The position numbers and the translations under genes were made by a program. Below are positions 16,505-24,697 of a stretch of DNA of 43,044 nt, in pieces (the stretch's first letter is position 1; every line of letters starts with the position of its first letter). Source of the stretch: an uncultured Chloroflexota bacterium (GTDB taxonomy: Bacteria > Chloroflexota > Anaerolineae > Anaerolineales > UBA4823). The notes beneath the pieces are model-generated. The model was not told the origin of the DNA. It searched no databases and was given only the letters and a program-made list of their open reading frames with translations. Where the stretch lies: positions 1-43,044 of the forward strand of contig CAIQIV010000233.1 of the NCBI GenBank assembly GCA_903871905.1, written 5' to 3'.

Positions 16505-16816
16505 ATGCTGGTCCTGACGAGGCGAATTGACGAGAAAATCGTCATCAACGATAATATCGTTATCACCATCCTGTCCATCGAGGGCGAAAAGGTCAAGGTT
16601 GGCATTGCCGCCCCGCGTGAAGTAACGGTCCTGCGCCACGAACTGTGGCAGGCAATACAGGAGCAAAGTCACATTGCCGAAATCCTGGCCTCACAGCCGG
16701 CCGGCCATGGGCTGGATACCCTGCGATCGTTCCTGGCAACCGAGGTGCCCGATCAGTCTGATACCCCTGAAACTGAGCCGCGAGAGAAAAAAGAAGGCTC
16801 CCAAAGCACTTCGTGA
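16505..16816 (+). CDS. csrA: Carbon storage regulator CsrA with long C-terminal tail
   Basis: CsrA is a dimeric RNA-binding protein that recognises GGA in hairpin loops and usually blocks ribosome binding. The core (MLVLTRRIDEKIVIND... APREVTVLRHELWQAI) is typical, with Leu4, the N-terminal TRR and Arg44 of the RNA-binding face present. The protein is 103 residues against roughly 60-75 in well-known members; the extra 40 or so residues are polar and acidic (DQSDTPETEPREKKEG). In Bacillus the antagonist fliW is the neighbour of csrA; here no fliW is seen. The gene is last in the FliA-driven operon, so CsrA should rise late. Four likely target hairpins occur in the window. Confidence 0.95.
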   Translation: MLVLTRRIDEKIVINDNIVITILSIEGEKVKVGIAAPREVTVLRHELWQAIQEQSHIAEILASQPAGHGLDTLRSFLATEVPDQSDTPETEPREKKEGSQSTS

Positions 16817-16854
16817 AACTGGAAGCGTTTTCAAGAGCATCCAGTTTTCTTTTG
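16816..16854 (+). terminator. Terminator between convergent csrA and flhX
   Basis: AAACTGGAAGC pairs with GCATCCAGTTT (11 bp with one A-A mismatch), followed by TCTTTT. It directly follows the csrA stop and lies at the end of the convergent - strand operon, so it can serve both sides. Confidence 0.75.
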
Positions 16855-16856
16855 TA

Positions 16857-17210
16857 TCATTTTCGGGGATAACCTGTCCGCATCCGGTAAACGTAAGCCA
16901 GAACTTCAGCGACAACTGCGTATAGCTCAGGTGGAATAACCGTATCAATATCTACATTGGCAAGGGCAGCCGCCAATATGGCGTCCTCGCGGATAGGGAT
17001 ACCGTTTTTGCGCGCTAACTCCAGGATCTTTTCCGCAACATAGCCTTCCCCCGAAGCCAGGATGCGCGGCGCCTGGTCCTGTTCAGGGTCATATCCCAGG
17101 GCAACTGCCTGGACGCGCTTTGGTTTTTCATCTCCCTCATCGCCCTGATGCTGCTCTCTTTTGAACCGGACATACCGGGTGTACATTGTTTTTCTGTTAG
17201 ACGCCCTCAA
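16857..17210 (-). CDS. flhX: FlhB C-terminal-domain paralogue (FlhX-like)
   Basis: A stand-alone version of the FlhB cytoplasmic C-terminal domain. The 117-residue product aligns with FlhB after the cleavage site: 'VQAVALGYDPEQDQAPRILA', GEGYVAEKILELARKNGIPI, and PPELYAVVAEVLAYVYRMR. The NPTH cleavage motif is absent, as expected for a protein made already cut. In other bacteria FlhX can partly replace the FlhB C-domain and affect substrate switching. The start is TTG 17210, which overlaps the stop of the preceding FliK-like gene by four bases; ATG 17186 is an alternative. The pairing with a FliK-like gene is the ylqG-ylqH arrangement of Bacillus. Confidence 0.85.
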   Translation of the reverse strand: MRASNRKTMYTRYVRFKREQHQGDEGDEKPKRVQAVALGYDPEQDQAPRILASGEGYVAEKILELARKNGIPIREDAILAAALANVDIDTVIPPELYAVVAEVLAYVYRMRTGYPRK

Positions 17211-18595
17211 ACGCCGAGATTGATCTGTTTTAATGAAGAAGCCGCAGCCTGATATTCCACTTTTGGATCGGTTGTTAATAATCCAACCTCACATTGCGAG
17301 GTTTGCAGATGATATCCAGCACTTTCCAGGCCGTGCTTGAACTCTGGCAAACCCTCCTTGGCTTTCTCCAACAATACCGGGGTTGAGGTGGTTACCAGGG
17401 CGCCAATTTGCCTGCCAACAATTGAGAGATCAACCTGCACAATGTCATCTTTATCCAGCTCAACCTGGATCACCAAACGCGAATAAGAAGGATCGATCTG
17501 GCGCTCTCCCTCCTCCACACGATACGCCAGGCGCAACTGGGTCGATTGCAGTTCGGCCTGAGTATGCTCAGCCGAAGGCGGGGTGCGCAGTGGCACAACC
17601 AGATTCAACCACTGTTCTTTTACCGGTTCTGTCACTGGTTCGGAATTGGTGAACTGCATCAGCCGGACGCTATCCAGGAACCGGTCAATCTCCTGCAGCA
17701 GCGCCTGGGGACCATCACGCGCCAGTTCCTGCCGCAGGCGTACCAACACCAACAGCCGGTTGCCCGCATCCAGTTGTTCCAGGGATTGGCCTCCCTGCCG
17801 CGCCAACAAAGCCAGATCGCTTTCTAAGGAGCGCCCTAGCAGCGTCACAGTCTGGCGCAGGCTTTCAGCCATCTTTTCAGGAGAAGCATTCCAGTCCACA
17901 CCCAACTCATCCAGTACCTTTTGAGCCTGGGTGATCAAGGCCGATAATTGAGGGGATAGAGTGCTGCGCGCCGTTTCCGCTAATTGTGTCCGCAGCCGAG
18001 ATAACCCCTCCGCCAGGGGCAGCATCTCAGTCAAAGCCAGGGAAAGCGTCCCCTGGCTGATGGGCAAACCAGCCGCTTTGAAGGCCGCTGCCATCTGCGC
18101 CTCTGTCTGGCCCCAGGCCTGCTGTCCCCCTTGAGCGTTCTGCGTCTGCTGAGCGTTTTGATCCAGGAGGGCACGCAGTTGATTGACCAGTTCCTTAGTC
18201 ACAGGCAGACCCTGTAATAATAAGGCACGCGCCAGGTAGACGTTTGCCTGGTCCAGCGGGATATCCATATTCTGTAAAAGCTGTGCTACCAGGTCCCCCA
18301 TTTGAGAGCCAGCAGCTCCTGTTGTCGCCGCCTGGGTGCCGATCAGTTGGAGAGAAATGACCGGGCCAGACATATCTTTGACCAGGAAATTGGCTACCCG
18401 TCGCTCCGTCAGCTGCGCCGCCTGGTCCGGTGTGGTCATGCGGGCCACAATCTTCACCCCATCAACCGACAGCAGGACGCGATCACCTGCCACCTGGAGC
18501 ACCTCAGCAGACATGCGCTGGTTGACACGCAGCGCTGCCGCTGGTTCCTCAGGTCGCTGGCTGGGGACAATCGGTAGCGGGCCAGAAATATTCAC
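17207..18595 (-). CDS. Second FliK-like protein (hook-length control C-domain)
   Basis: The C-terminal third carries a divergent flagellar hook-length control domain (Flg_hook): 'LVIQVELDKDDIVQVDLSIV' followed by GRQIGALVTTSTPVLLEKAKEGLPEFKHGLESAGYHL. The N-terminal part has a small beta-rich segment (MSAEVLQVAGDRVLLSVDGVKI) and long helical, Gln/Ala/Leu-rich stretches. I use GTG 18595 because the longer TTG start at 18625 lies inside a strong GC hairpin. It differs from the canonical fliK at 21907 and is coupled to flhX, so a role in an export-switch variation is likely, but its substrate is unknown. Confidence 0.72.
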   Translation of the reverse strand: MNISGPLPIVPSQRPEEPAAALRVNQRMSAEVLQVAGDRVLLSVDGVKIVARMTTPDQAAQLTERRVANFLVKDMSGPVISLQLIGTQAATTGAAGSQMGDLVAQLLQNMDIPLDQANVYLARALLLQGLPVTKELVNQLRALLDQNAQQTQNAQGGQQAWGQTEAQMAAAFKAAGLPISQGTLSLALTEMLPLAEGLSRLRTQLAETARSTLSPQLSALITQAQKVLDELGVDWNASPEKMAESLRQTVTLLGRSLESDLALLARQGGQSLEQLDAGNRLLVLVRLRQELARDGPQALLQEIDRFLDSVRLMQFTNSEPVTEPVKEQWLNLVVPLRTPPSAEHTQAELQSTQLRLAYRVEEGERQIDPSYSRLVIQVELDKDDIVQVDLSIVGRQIGALVTTSTPVLLEKAKEGLPEFKHGLESAGYHLQTSQCEVGLLTTDPKVEYQAAASSLKQINLGV

Positions 18596-18607
18596 TGCTG
18601 TCCAATC

Positions 18608-18637
18608 CCGGGGGGAGCATGCCAACGCTCCCCCCGG
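18608..18637 (-). terminator. Strong GC hairpin after the second flagellin gene
   Basis: A perfect 11-bp stem (CCGGGGGGAGC / GCTCCCCCCGG) with an 8-base loop lies between the second flagellin and the FliK-like gene. No T-run follows on either strand, so it may be an mRNA-protecting or attenuating hairpin rather than a full terminator. Confidence 0.6.
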
Positions 18638-18651
18638 TTAATTATACGCCT

Positions 18652-19593
18652 TTACTGGAACAACTGCAGGATGAACTGCGGAGCGCTGTTTGCCTGGGCA
18701 AGCATTGCTGTCGCAGTTTGCTGTAAGATCAACAGCTTACTCGCCTCAACTTGCTCTTCAGCCATGTTAGCATTCATGATGCGGTTGAAAGCAGCCTCAG
18801 TCTGCGCATATTGGGCAGACAGCGCGTCTTCCTTGAACGTCAGGCGAGCCGACGCCGCGCCCACCTGGCTGATACCCTGCTTAACAATCGTCAAGGCATT
18901 TTCGATGGAAGAGAGCGTATACGCGCGGGTGGTATCACTGGTGGTCAGATCGATGGCAGAATTATCCAGCCCCAGCCCATCCACCGTGGCCACCGATCCG
19001 CTGGTGGCGAAAAAGCCTTGATTCAGGCCAATATAACGCGGCGGACCGGTTAAGATCTGGGTAAACTCGAAGCGCATCAGCTGGGCATTTCCCGCAGCAT
19101 CCACGTCCGGGCCGGTCAAGAAGTTCTGTACGTCCGTGGTACCGATGCTCCCACTGGTGGAGTTAACCAGCAGGTAATTATTATTCCAGCGCGCCTGGGT
19201 GGCGATTTGATCGATTTCATCTCGGAAGGCGCGCAGCGTATCCTGGATGGCCTGCCGTTCGGCAGGGCCGATCGTGCCGCTTTGTGCTTCCAGGCCCTTG
19301 TTGCGCATCTGGATCAGCAGTTCCTGGATCTTGCGCAGGTTGGTCTCTGAAATCGAAAGCAGATTCTTGGCATCGCCAATCACTTTCACCGCGGTCTTTA
19401 AACCTTCACTGCGAATCTGGAAGGTGGTGGCAATGCTCAGACCAGCCGGATCATCGGCTGATTCATTGATGCGCCTTCCCGTCGATAAGCGTGTTTGGCG
19501 AATGGAAAGCTGCGTATTGACATACTGCAACGAATTCAGCGCATTTAAAGCCTGGATATTCCCAGCAATACGGGTAAGATCTACTGTAGACAT
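18652..19593 (-). CDS. Second flagellin (in the hook operon)
   Basis: A 313-residue flagellin with the standard ends: N-terminal 'MSTVDLTRIAGNIQALNALN' and LSTGRRINESADDPAGLSIA, C-terminal MNANMAEEQVEASKLLILQQTATAMLAQAN followed by APQFILQLFQ. The variable centre is short, so only D0/D1 and a small insertion are present. It is similar throughout its ends to the flagellin at 33650. It lies 27 bases after flgE with a strong GGAGG ribosome site and no promoter of its own that I can see, so it should be made with the hook. It could be a minor filament-base flagellin. Confidence 0.93.
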   Translation of the reverse strand: MSTVDLTRIAGNIQALNALNSLQYVNTQLSIRQTRLSTGRRINESADDPAGLSIATTFQIRSEGLKTAVKVIGDAKNLLSISETNLRKIQELLIQMRNKGLEAQSGTIGPAERQAIQDTLRAFRDEIDQIATQARWNNNYLLVNSTSGSIGTTDVQNFLTGPDVDAAGNAQLMRFEFTQILTGPPRYIGLNQGFFATSGSVATVDGLGLDNSAIDLTTSDTTRAYTLSSIENALTIVKQGISQVGAASARLTFKEDALSAQYAQTEAAFNRIMNANMAEEQVEASKLLILQQTATAMLAQANSAPQFILQLFQ

Positions 19594-19620
19594 TTTATAC
19601 CTCCATATCCTATCTCAGCG

Positions 19621-20841
19621 TTAGCGCTGAATATTAACCAGTTCTTGAAGCATTTGATCGGAAGTGGTAATCACGCGTGACGATGCCTGAAAACCACGCT
19701 GCGCCAGGATCATATTGGTGAACTCCTGGGCCATATCCACATTTGAGCCTTCGAGATAGCCAGAGACAATGGGACCGCGCCCGCCGGTCGCAGGGGCGCC
19801 GATCGACGGCTCACCAGAATTCAGACCCTGTTGGAACAGGTTCTGCCCAACACGTACCAACCCTGCCGGGTTGGCAAACTTGGCCAGGGCAACCTGTCCC
19901 ATCAGAGAATTCAAACCGTTCGAGAACATCCCATACACATTGCCCGTTTCCGGCTCCACGGTGAAAGTAGTCAGACTTCCGGCTGCCAGGCCATTCTGGG
20001 TCAACATGCTGACGCTGCCCTCTGTAGAAAGCTGGGTGATACCAGAAATGTCAAAAGTGACGTCCACTGGATCAGCGCCATTGTCCGGGTTCGGGGTAAT
20101 GGTCAGGTCGAGGGTCGTGTCTGCTGGCAGCTTGCCATCTGCATCAAAAGTCAGGGTGGAAACGGTATTTCCGTCGTAAATGACATCCCAAGTACTGGCA
20201 GCAGTCTTACGAAAGGTGATGGTAGCAGTCTGCAGGGTGCCCAGGGAGTCATACACGCCCACAGTGGTGTTATACTCATTGTTCGTGCTGGCTGGATCGA
20301 GACGAGCATCCAGGTTTCCTCCGATTGTCCCTTCAGTTGTCGCGCGCGCCAGGGTGGCATCCAAAGGAAGCTGAATGTCGCCTACTGCAGCCGCAGCATC
20401 GATATTCCCGGCATCATCAACCACCCAACCCTGGACGCGCAAGCCGGAGGCTGGGTTGACCAGGTATCCTTCAGCATCAATATCCAGCATACCGTCCCGG
20501 GAATACAACACCCCACCTTCCCCATTGGAGTAAATGAACATCCCTTCCCCCTGGATCGCCAGGTCTGTGTTACGTCCGGTTGCCTGCAGCGGTCCCTGGG
20601 TGAAGGTTGAGTTGGCTGTTCCCATGCGGGTACCTAACCCGATCTGGACCGGGTTCACACCGCCCAGGGTCTCGGTTGGCGCTGAGCCAGCGCTCATCAA
20701 TTGGGCAAACTGGTCTTGAAAAGAGAACCGGTTGGCTTTATAGCCATTGGTGTTGACATTCGACAGATTGTCCGCTACTACATCCATAAAGTATTGGTGT
20801 AAATGAAGCGAACTGATCGCCGTATACATCGATCGGATCAT
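19621..20841 (-). CDS. flgE: Flagellar hook protein FlgE
   Basis: FlgE forms the hook. From ATG 20841 (AGGAGG upstream) the product is 406 residues: 'MIRSMYTAISSLHLHQYFMD' with VVADNLSNVNTNGYKANRFSFQDQF, the central FlgE insertion (TVGVYDSLGTLQTATITFRK) that sets hook proteins apart from rod proteins, and the C-terminal 'VDMAQEFTNMILAQRGFQAS'. The longer in-frame start at 20898 lacks support. Gene order flgD - TIGR02530 gene - flgE is typical of hook operons. Confidence 0.93.
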   Translation of the reverse strand: MIRSMYTAISSLHLHQYFMDVVADNLSNVNTNGYKANRFSFQDQFAQLMSAGSAPTETLGGVNPVQIGLGTRMGTANSTFTQGPLQATGRNTDLAIQGEGMFIYSNGEGGVLYSRDGMLDIDAEGYLVNPASGLRVQGWVVDDAGNIDAAAAVGDIQLPLDATLARATTEGTIGGNLDARLDPASTNNEYNTTVGVYDSLGTLQTATITFRKTAASTWDVIYDGNTVSTLTFDADGKLPADTTLDLTITPNPDNGADPVDVTFDISGITQLSTEGSVSMLTQNGLAAGSLTTFTVEPETGNVYGMFSNGLNSLMGQVALAKFANPAGLVRVGQNLFQQGLNSGEPSIGAPATGGRGPIVSGYLEGSNVDMAQEFTNMILAQRGFQASSRVITTSDQMLQELVNIQR

Positions 20842-20924
20842 ACATGCCTCCTGTGTGTTGGCTTCGGGCCTCCTCCAAGAGGGCCGGCCCATGCTCACTT
20901 TTAAATTACCAGGATGGTTATCGC

Positions 20925-21365
20925 TTATCCATCCTTCTTTGCTTCATCCTGCCCGGGGGTTTGGTCCTGAGCAGGCGATTCGGCAAACACGACCGAATCA
21001 ATTTGAGTAAAAACACCTTCGCCGCGGCTGTTCGCATCCACAGCCGTCACCACCAGCCGGTCCCGGACGTTGACAATGAACGCCATGTCATCCATCACAA
21101 CCAGCGACTCCCGCCCGCCGCGCTTTTCCGCCTTTTCGACGGCCGTGGCCAGGCGAGCCAAACCATCGTCTGTCAGGTTAATGTCGCGGCTCTGCAAACG
21201 TTTCTGAGCATGATTGGAGAACTTCAGCCCCTGGGCTTTTGCCAGCTCGTCCGCAAAGCTCGCATTCCCCTGCGCCGGCCCTTTCGTCGTCGGGCGTTGG
21301 GTTGAGGGTACAACCGGCCTGGCTCCAGACGATCCAATCGGGTTGAGGCGCTTATCATCAACCAT
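20925..21365 (-). CDS. Hook-operon protein, TIGR02530 family
   Basis: A 146-residue cytosolic protein of a family found between flgD and flgE in many monoderm flagellar loci. The core is easily recognised: 'LKFSNHAQKRLQSRDINLTD' then ESLVVMDDMAFIVNVRDRLVVTAVD and a closing VFTQIDSVVF. Its function is not settled. GGAGG lies 8 bases before ATG 21365, and the start overlaps flgD by 8 bases. The N-terminal 40 residues are Pro/Thr-rich and the tail is short. Confidence 0.85.
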   Translation of the reverse strand: MVDDKRLNPIGSSGARPVVPSTQRPTTKGPAQGNASFADELAKAQGLKFSNHAQKRLQSRDINLTDDGLARLATAVEKAEKRGGRESLVVMDDMAFIVNVRDRLVVTAVDANSRGEGVFTQIDSVVFAESPAQDQTPGQDEAKKDG

Positions 21366-21843
21366 TGCTATTGCCTCCAGTAGAAGGGACAGTCCCTTTT
21401 ACAGTGATCAACTTTGACAAGGCAACTTCCAGGTCACCCAGCCACAGCATAATCTCGCCTTTGGACGTTGAGACCCCGGTCACCACCCCCGTGCGAGTCT
21501 GGTCACTTCCTACCGAGACCTGGACCGTTTTGCCAATCAACGCTGCAGCTTCGGTTAGCTGGTTAGACTGGTTCATGGTCGTCAGGTTCGTATTCATTGA
21601 CTTCAACCCACTGCTGATGTTTTGCAGCTCACTCAACGAGTTCAGCTGGGTGATCTGCGTCATCAAAGCATTGTCTTCCATCGGTTCCAGCGGGTTCTGG
21701 TTGCGCAGTTGTGCCAGGAGCATTGCCATAAACTGGTCACCCATCTGAGGGGTGCTCGTATCCTGCGTCCCGGTTGTCTTCGTGCTCTTGTTACTCGCCG
21801 CCGACGTGTATCCTGCTGCTACGTTGTTGATTGTGTTGCTCAT
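21358..21843 (-). CDS. flgD: Hook-capping scaffold protein FlgD
   Basis: FlgD caps the growing hook during assembly. The 161-residue protein has the family core 'FMAMLLAQLRNQNPLEPMED' with NALMTQITQLNSLSELQN, followed by a small beta domain (AALIGKTVQVSVGSDQTRTG). It lacks the larger C-terminal Tudor/FnIII domains of enterobacterial FlgD, like the short Bacillus version. AGGAGG precedes the ATG. It follows fliK in the operon, as in other hook loci. Confidence 0.92.
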   Translation of the reverse strand: MSNTINNVAAGYTSAASNKSTKTTGTQDTSTPQMGDQFMAMLLAQLRNQNPLEPMEDNALMTQITQLNSLSELQNISSGLKSMNTNLTTMNQSNQLTEAAALIGKTVQVSVGSDQTRTGVVTGVSTSKGEIMLWLGDLEVALSKLITVKGTVPSTGGNSNG

Positions 21844-21906
21844 TCGGCCTCCTGTTCCGGATGCATGTCTGGCCTCAGCGGCTGGACATGCGCTCCGCTG
21901 ATGCTT

Positions 21907-23244
21907 CTATACCCGGTAATCCACCCCGGATGTCTGTAAGCCGCTCACCAGCCCAGTATTCTGCAGAGTTTCCAGGCCTTGGGCCACCTGTTCAAGCCGG
22001 ACAGATGAGCTGCCCTGGCCGGAAGAAGTGTAGCGGCGGGGTGTGTTCGTCCCATCCCGGCGGTTGTCCTGGCTAACGGTCAAGCCGCCTAACTGAACAC
22101 CTGCCTGGACCAGGGACTGCTTCAAGTCATCAAGATGGCGCTGCAGCAAGGCACTGGTAGACTGCTGTTCCGCAGAAACAACCACCCAGGTCCCTTGCGA
22201 ATTTACCGTGAGGCGCAGATCAATCTTGCCCAGCTCTTCTGGATAAAGCTGCAACCGAAGGGTATTTTGTCCCTGGCGCATCAGCGTCTCAACCCCCAAT
22301 CCAACCTGTTTAGCAAGGTCAGTGCTGCGAGCTTCCGCCGTGCGGGCCGGCTCATGAAGATTGGCTGCTGCTCCGGTTGGCTTAAGCCCGGAGGCCATAT
22401 CGACTCCCGGCGGCTGTCCTACCGCCAGCGGATCCGTTCTGGCATCATTGATGGCGGCTGCCTGGCGTGGAATGCTAAACGTTGAGGCAGCCGTCTCAGC
22501 TGAAACGGAAGAAGAAAGCGAAGAGATGGCGGGCGCCTGCTCCTGGTTCGCAGCCTGGGCTTTGCTCAGCTCCTGCAACATATTCGCCTGGGATGTAACG
22601 GTCTTCGTATCCGCCGTAGTGCCTTCTGGAACCGGAATATTCTTAGGCTCCAGACCGGTTGGCTCCTGAACACCAATGCCCGGGATGGGAATAGTGGCGG
22701 TGAAGGTCAGGGACGAATTCTCTGGGCTCAGTGTGACCGTTCCAGCGTTGAGATCTACTCCAGGCGGAGTTGTCCACTGGCTTGCGCCTGGCGTCGCCTG
22801 CGGTGTGGTTGGCATGCTCATGGGCTCAGGGGTTGTTCCCTGGTCTGCCTGGACCGTCTTGACTTCACTGGCCATTGCAGTTCCATTGGGTTGGACCGGT
22901 TGAGCAGCCGGCTGAGACGCCGCTTGAAACTGGGAGGCGGCTGCCACAGCTTCTGCAGTCGGCTCGTCTGGCTCAGGCGGCTTAGGCTTTTCGGTATCCT
23001 GCGCGGGCTCGGAAACAAAATTCCGCCGCTCTGCAGGGTTTTCGCGCAACAGCTCCATTTGAGATGAACCACTTTCTGCTGCCGTGAAATCATCCCGGGC
23101 AGCCGACACATCCCAAGACTGCTGTTTTGCCGCTAATGCCCGGGCAAAATCGGACCCATCGCGCTCTGCAGGTCTCGACGAGAACTCAGGCAAGATCGGC
23201 GGGCTGTGCGCCACATTAAGAACTGGGTTGATTTTATTCTGCAT
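21907..23244 (-). CDS. fliK: Hook-length control protein FliK
   Basis: FliK measures the hook and triggers the FlhB switch. From ATG 23244 (AGGAGG upstream) the product is 445 residues. The N-terminal 320 are Pro/Ala/Thr/Ser-rich and disordered-looking, as expected for the ruler part. The C-terminal Flg_hook domain holds the signature 'TLRLQLYPEELGKIDLRLTV' followed by LQRHLDDLKQSLVQAGVQLGGLTV. flgB lies 24 bases upstream and flgD about 63 downstream. Confidence 0.9.
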   Translation of the reverse strand: MQNKINPVLNVAHSPPILPEFSSRPAERDGSDFARALAAKQQSWDVSAARDDFTAAESGSSQMELLRENPAERRNFVSEPAQDTEKPKPPEPDEPTAEAVAAASQFQAASQPAAQPVQPNGTAMASEVKTVQADQGTTPEPMSMPTTPQATPGASQWTTPPGVDLNAGTVTLSPENSSLTFTATIPIPGIGVQEPTGLEPKNIPVPEGTTADTKTVTSQANMLQELSKAQAANQEQAPAISSLSSSVSAETAASTFSIPRQAAAINDARTDPLAVGQPPGVDMASGLKPTGAAANLHEPARTAEARSTDLAKQVGLGVETLMRQGQNTLRLQLYPEELGKIDLRLTVNSQGTWVVVSAEQQSTSALLQRHLDDLKQSLVQAGVQLGGLTVSQDNRRDGTNTPRRYTSSGQGSSSVRLEQVAQGLETLQNTGLVSGLQTSGVDYRV

Positions 23245-23268
23245 ATGCACCTCCTGAAACAAATTAGG

Positions 23269-23670
23269 TTACCGGCTGACTGACAGGTTTCTGAGGATCA
23301 GAAACTTTTTATTGATGAGTTGAGAAAGCGCCTGGTAGCGGATGCCGGCATCCGCCATTTGTGTCAGCTCAACATCAATATCCACATCACTGCCATCCGC
23401 TCGCCAGGAGCTTCCTGGACGAGTGGCGATCTGCATTCCCAACGGCCTGGCAGGTGATGCCAGGTGGGCGGTGTTGGTCTGTTGAAGCGCCAGTTTGCCA
23501 GATTTGTTCATCGCCGTTTCAAGGGCGGCTTCAAATTTCACATCCTTGGCCTGGTAACCTGGAGTATCCACGTTGGCAATGTTACGACCAATCATCTCCT
23601 CACGCCGGCTCAGCCCGTCCAGTGCAAAGGCCGCAGACTTCATCGAATCATCCATCAAAGATGAGCTCAT
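23269..23670 (-). CDS. flgB: Flagellar basal-body rod protein FlgB
   Basis: FlgB is a proximal rod protein. The 133-residue product has the rod motif 'REEMIGRNIANVDTPGYQAK' and the C-terminal half 'DVDIDVELTQMADAGIRYQA' with LSQLINKKFLILRNL. It normally leads a flgB-flgC-fliE operon; here it is separated from flgC/fliE by about 6 kb of the same operon and lies one base after the transglycosylase stop. Confidence 0.92.
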   Translation of the reverse strand: MSSSLMDDSMKSAAFALDGLSRREEMIGRNIANVDTPGYQAKDVKFEAALETAMNKSGKLALQQTNTAHLASPARPLGMQIATRPGSSWRADGSDVDIDVELTQMADAGIRYQALSQLINKKFLILRNLSVSR

Positions 23671-23671
23671 T

Positions 23672-24229
23672 TCATGCGCTCCATTCCCGGCTAGATTTCA
23701 TATACCCGACCACCCGGTTAACATAAGTCTGGGTTTCCTGGTAGGGCGGGATACCGCCATAGCGATCCACCGCGCCAGGACCGGCATTATAAGCCGCTAA
23801 AGCCAGCTCGACGCTGCCACTGTAACGCTTCAACAGGTCACGCAGGAAGCGCACGCCTCCATCGACATTTTGTTCCGGATCAAAGGCGTCCATCACTCCC
23901 AGGCCAGCCGCAGTTGATGGCATCAGCTGCATCAAGCCCTGAGCTCCTGCGCTGGAAACAGCCTTGGGGTTGAAGTTCGACTCCGCCTTGATTACCGCCT
24001 TCACCAGGGCCGCGTCCACGTCATACTTGGCACTGATCTTCTCAATTAACTCATCAAAACTGCCCCCACCCGCTACTGAACTCTTACCACTCTCCTTCTT
24101 GGTAGGATAAATCCAGGTCAGCTTGGGCGTTTCACCTGTCCCGCTGGGAGAGGGGTTATCCAACAGCTTGAACAACACCTGGGACAGGATAGATTGGAGA
24201 TGAGACGAGAAGAAAGAATTATCCATCAC
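23672..24229 (-). CDS. Lytic transglycosylase without signal peptide
   Basis: A soluble lytic transglycosylase (SLT/GH23) that can open peptidoglycan for the rod. The C-terminal domain has catalytic Glu83 in 'AVIKAESNFNPKAVSSAGAQ', then GLMQLMPSTAAGLGV, the ALAAYNAGPGAVDRYGGIPPYQETQTYV block, all typical. The first 60 residues contain no signal peptide or membrane helix, so export would need another route, perhaps the flagellar secretion system itself. Location between fliJ and flgB points to a flagellum-dedicated enzyme (functional match to the FlgJ muramidase part). Confidence 0.9.
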   Translation of the reverse strand: MMDNSFFSSHLQSILSQVLFKLLDNPSPSGTGETPKLTWIYPTKKESGKSSVAGGGSFDELIEKISAKYDVDAALVKAVIKAESNFNPKAVSSAGAQGLMQLMPSTAAGLGVMDAFDPEQNVDGGVRFLRDLLKRYSGSVELALAAYNAGPGAVDRYGGIPPYQETQTYVNRVVGYMKSSREWSA

Positions 24230-24247
24230 GCAGCATCCTCGTGTGCC

Positions 24248-24697
24248 CTAATGACTTGCAGCCCGGCGGTGAGCCTGGGCGATATAAATATCATCCTGCA
24301 GGCGGTTCTCCTGGCGCACCTGTTCAGCCTGGAAACGCTCGATCTCCTTATTCTTCAAGGTGTTCAAAGTCTCTTCGTCCTGCTTGGCATTGACCACTTC
24401 CACCCGCTTGCTCTCCACCTGCTGAGCAAGCTCTACCAGGAAAACCTGCTGCTGCCGGATGCGGCCTTCAACGGTTTTTAGATTCAGGCGCAGGTGGTTG
24501 ATCGTAATCAGGTTCAAATCACCATCCTGCTGGTTATGCAGCTCATCAAACAAATGGGTCTGGTAAGAGAACAAACGCTCCAGAAAGATGATGCCCTTTT
24601 GTTGAGCGGCTAGAAGGCTCGCCAGCTCAATTTCCAGGGCCTCGACATGCTGATGACGGAAATCAAGCACAGGCTGGAGGGAGAATTTTGGCGGCAT
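24248..24697 (-). CDS. fliJ: Flagellar export protein FliJ
   Basis: FliJ is the central stalk-like coiled coil of the FliI ATPase ring. The 149-residue protein starts 'MPPKFSLQPVLDFRHQHVEA' and is coiled coil nearly to the end, rich in Gln, Glu and Leu. GGAGGTAAT precedes the ATG, which shares one base with the fliI stop. Sequence conservation of FliJ is weak; position after fliI makes the call firm. Confidence 0.9.
   Translation of the reverse strand: MPPKFSLQPVLDFRHQHVEALEIELASLLAAQQKGIIFLERLFSYQTHLFDELHNQQDGDLNLITINHLRLNLKTVEGRIRQQQVFLVELAQQVESKRVEVVNAKQDEETLNTLKNKEIERFQAEQVRQENRLQDDIYIAQAHRRAASH

Noticed and set aside
20907-20933. Possible sigma-28 -10 (AGCGATAA) and an AAGGAT on the - strand upstream of flgE
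   Set aside because: No -35 at 11 bases, and AAGGAT here has no flanking stem; it encodes the end of the TIGR02530 protein.
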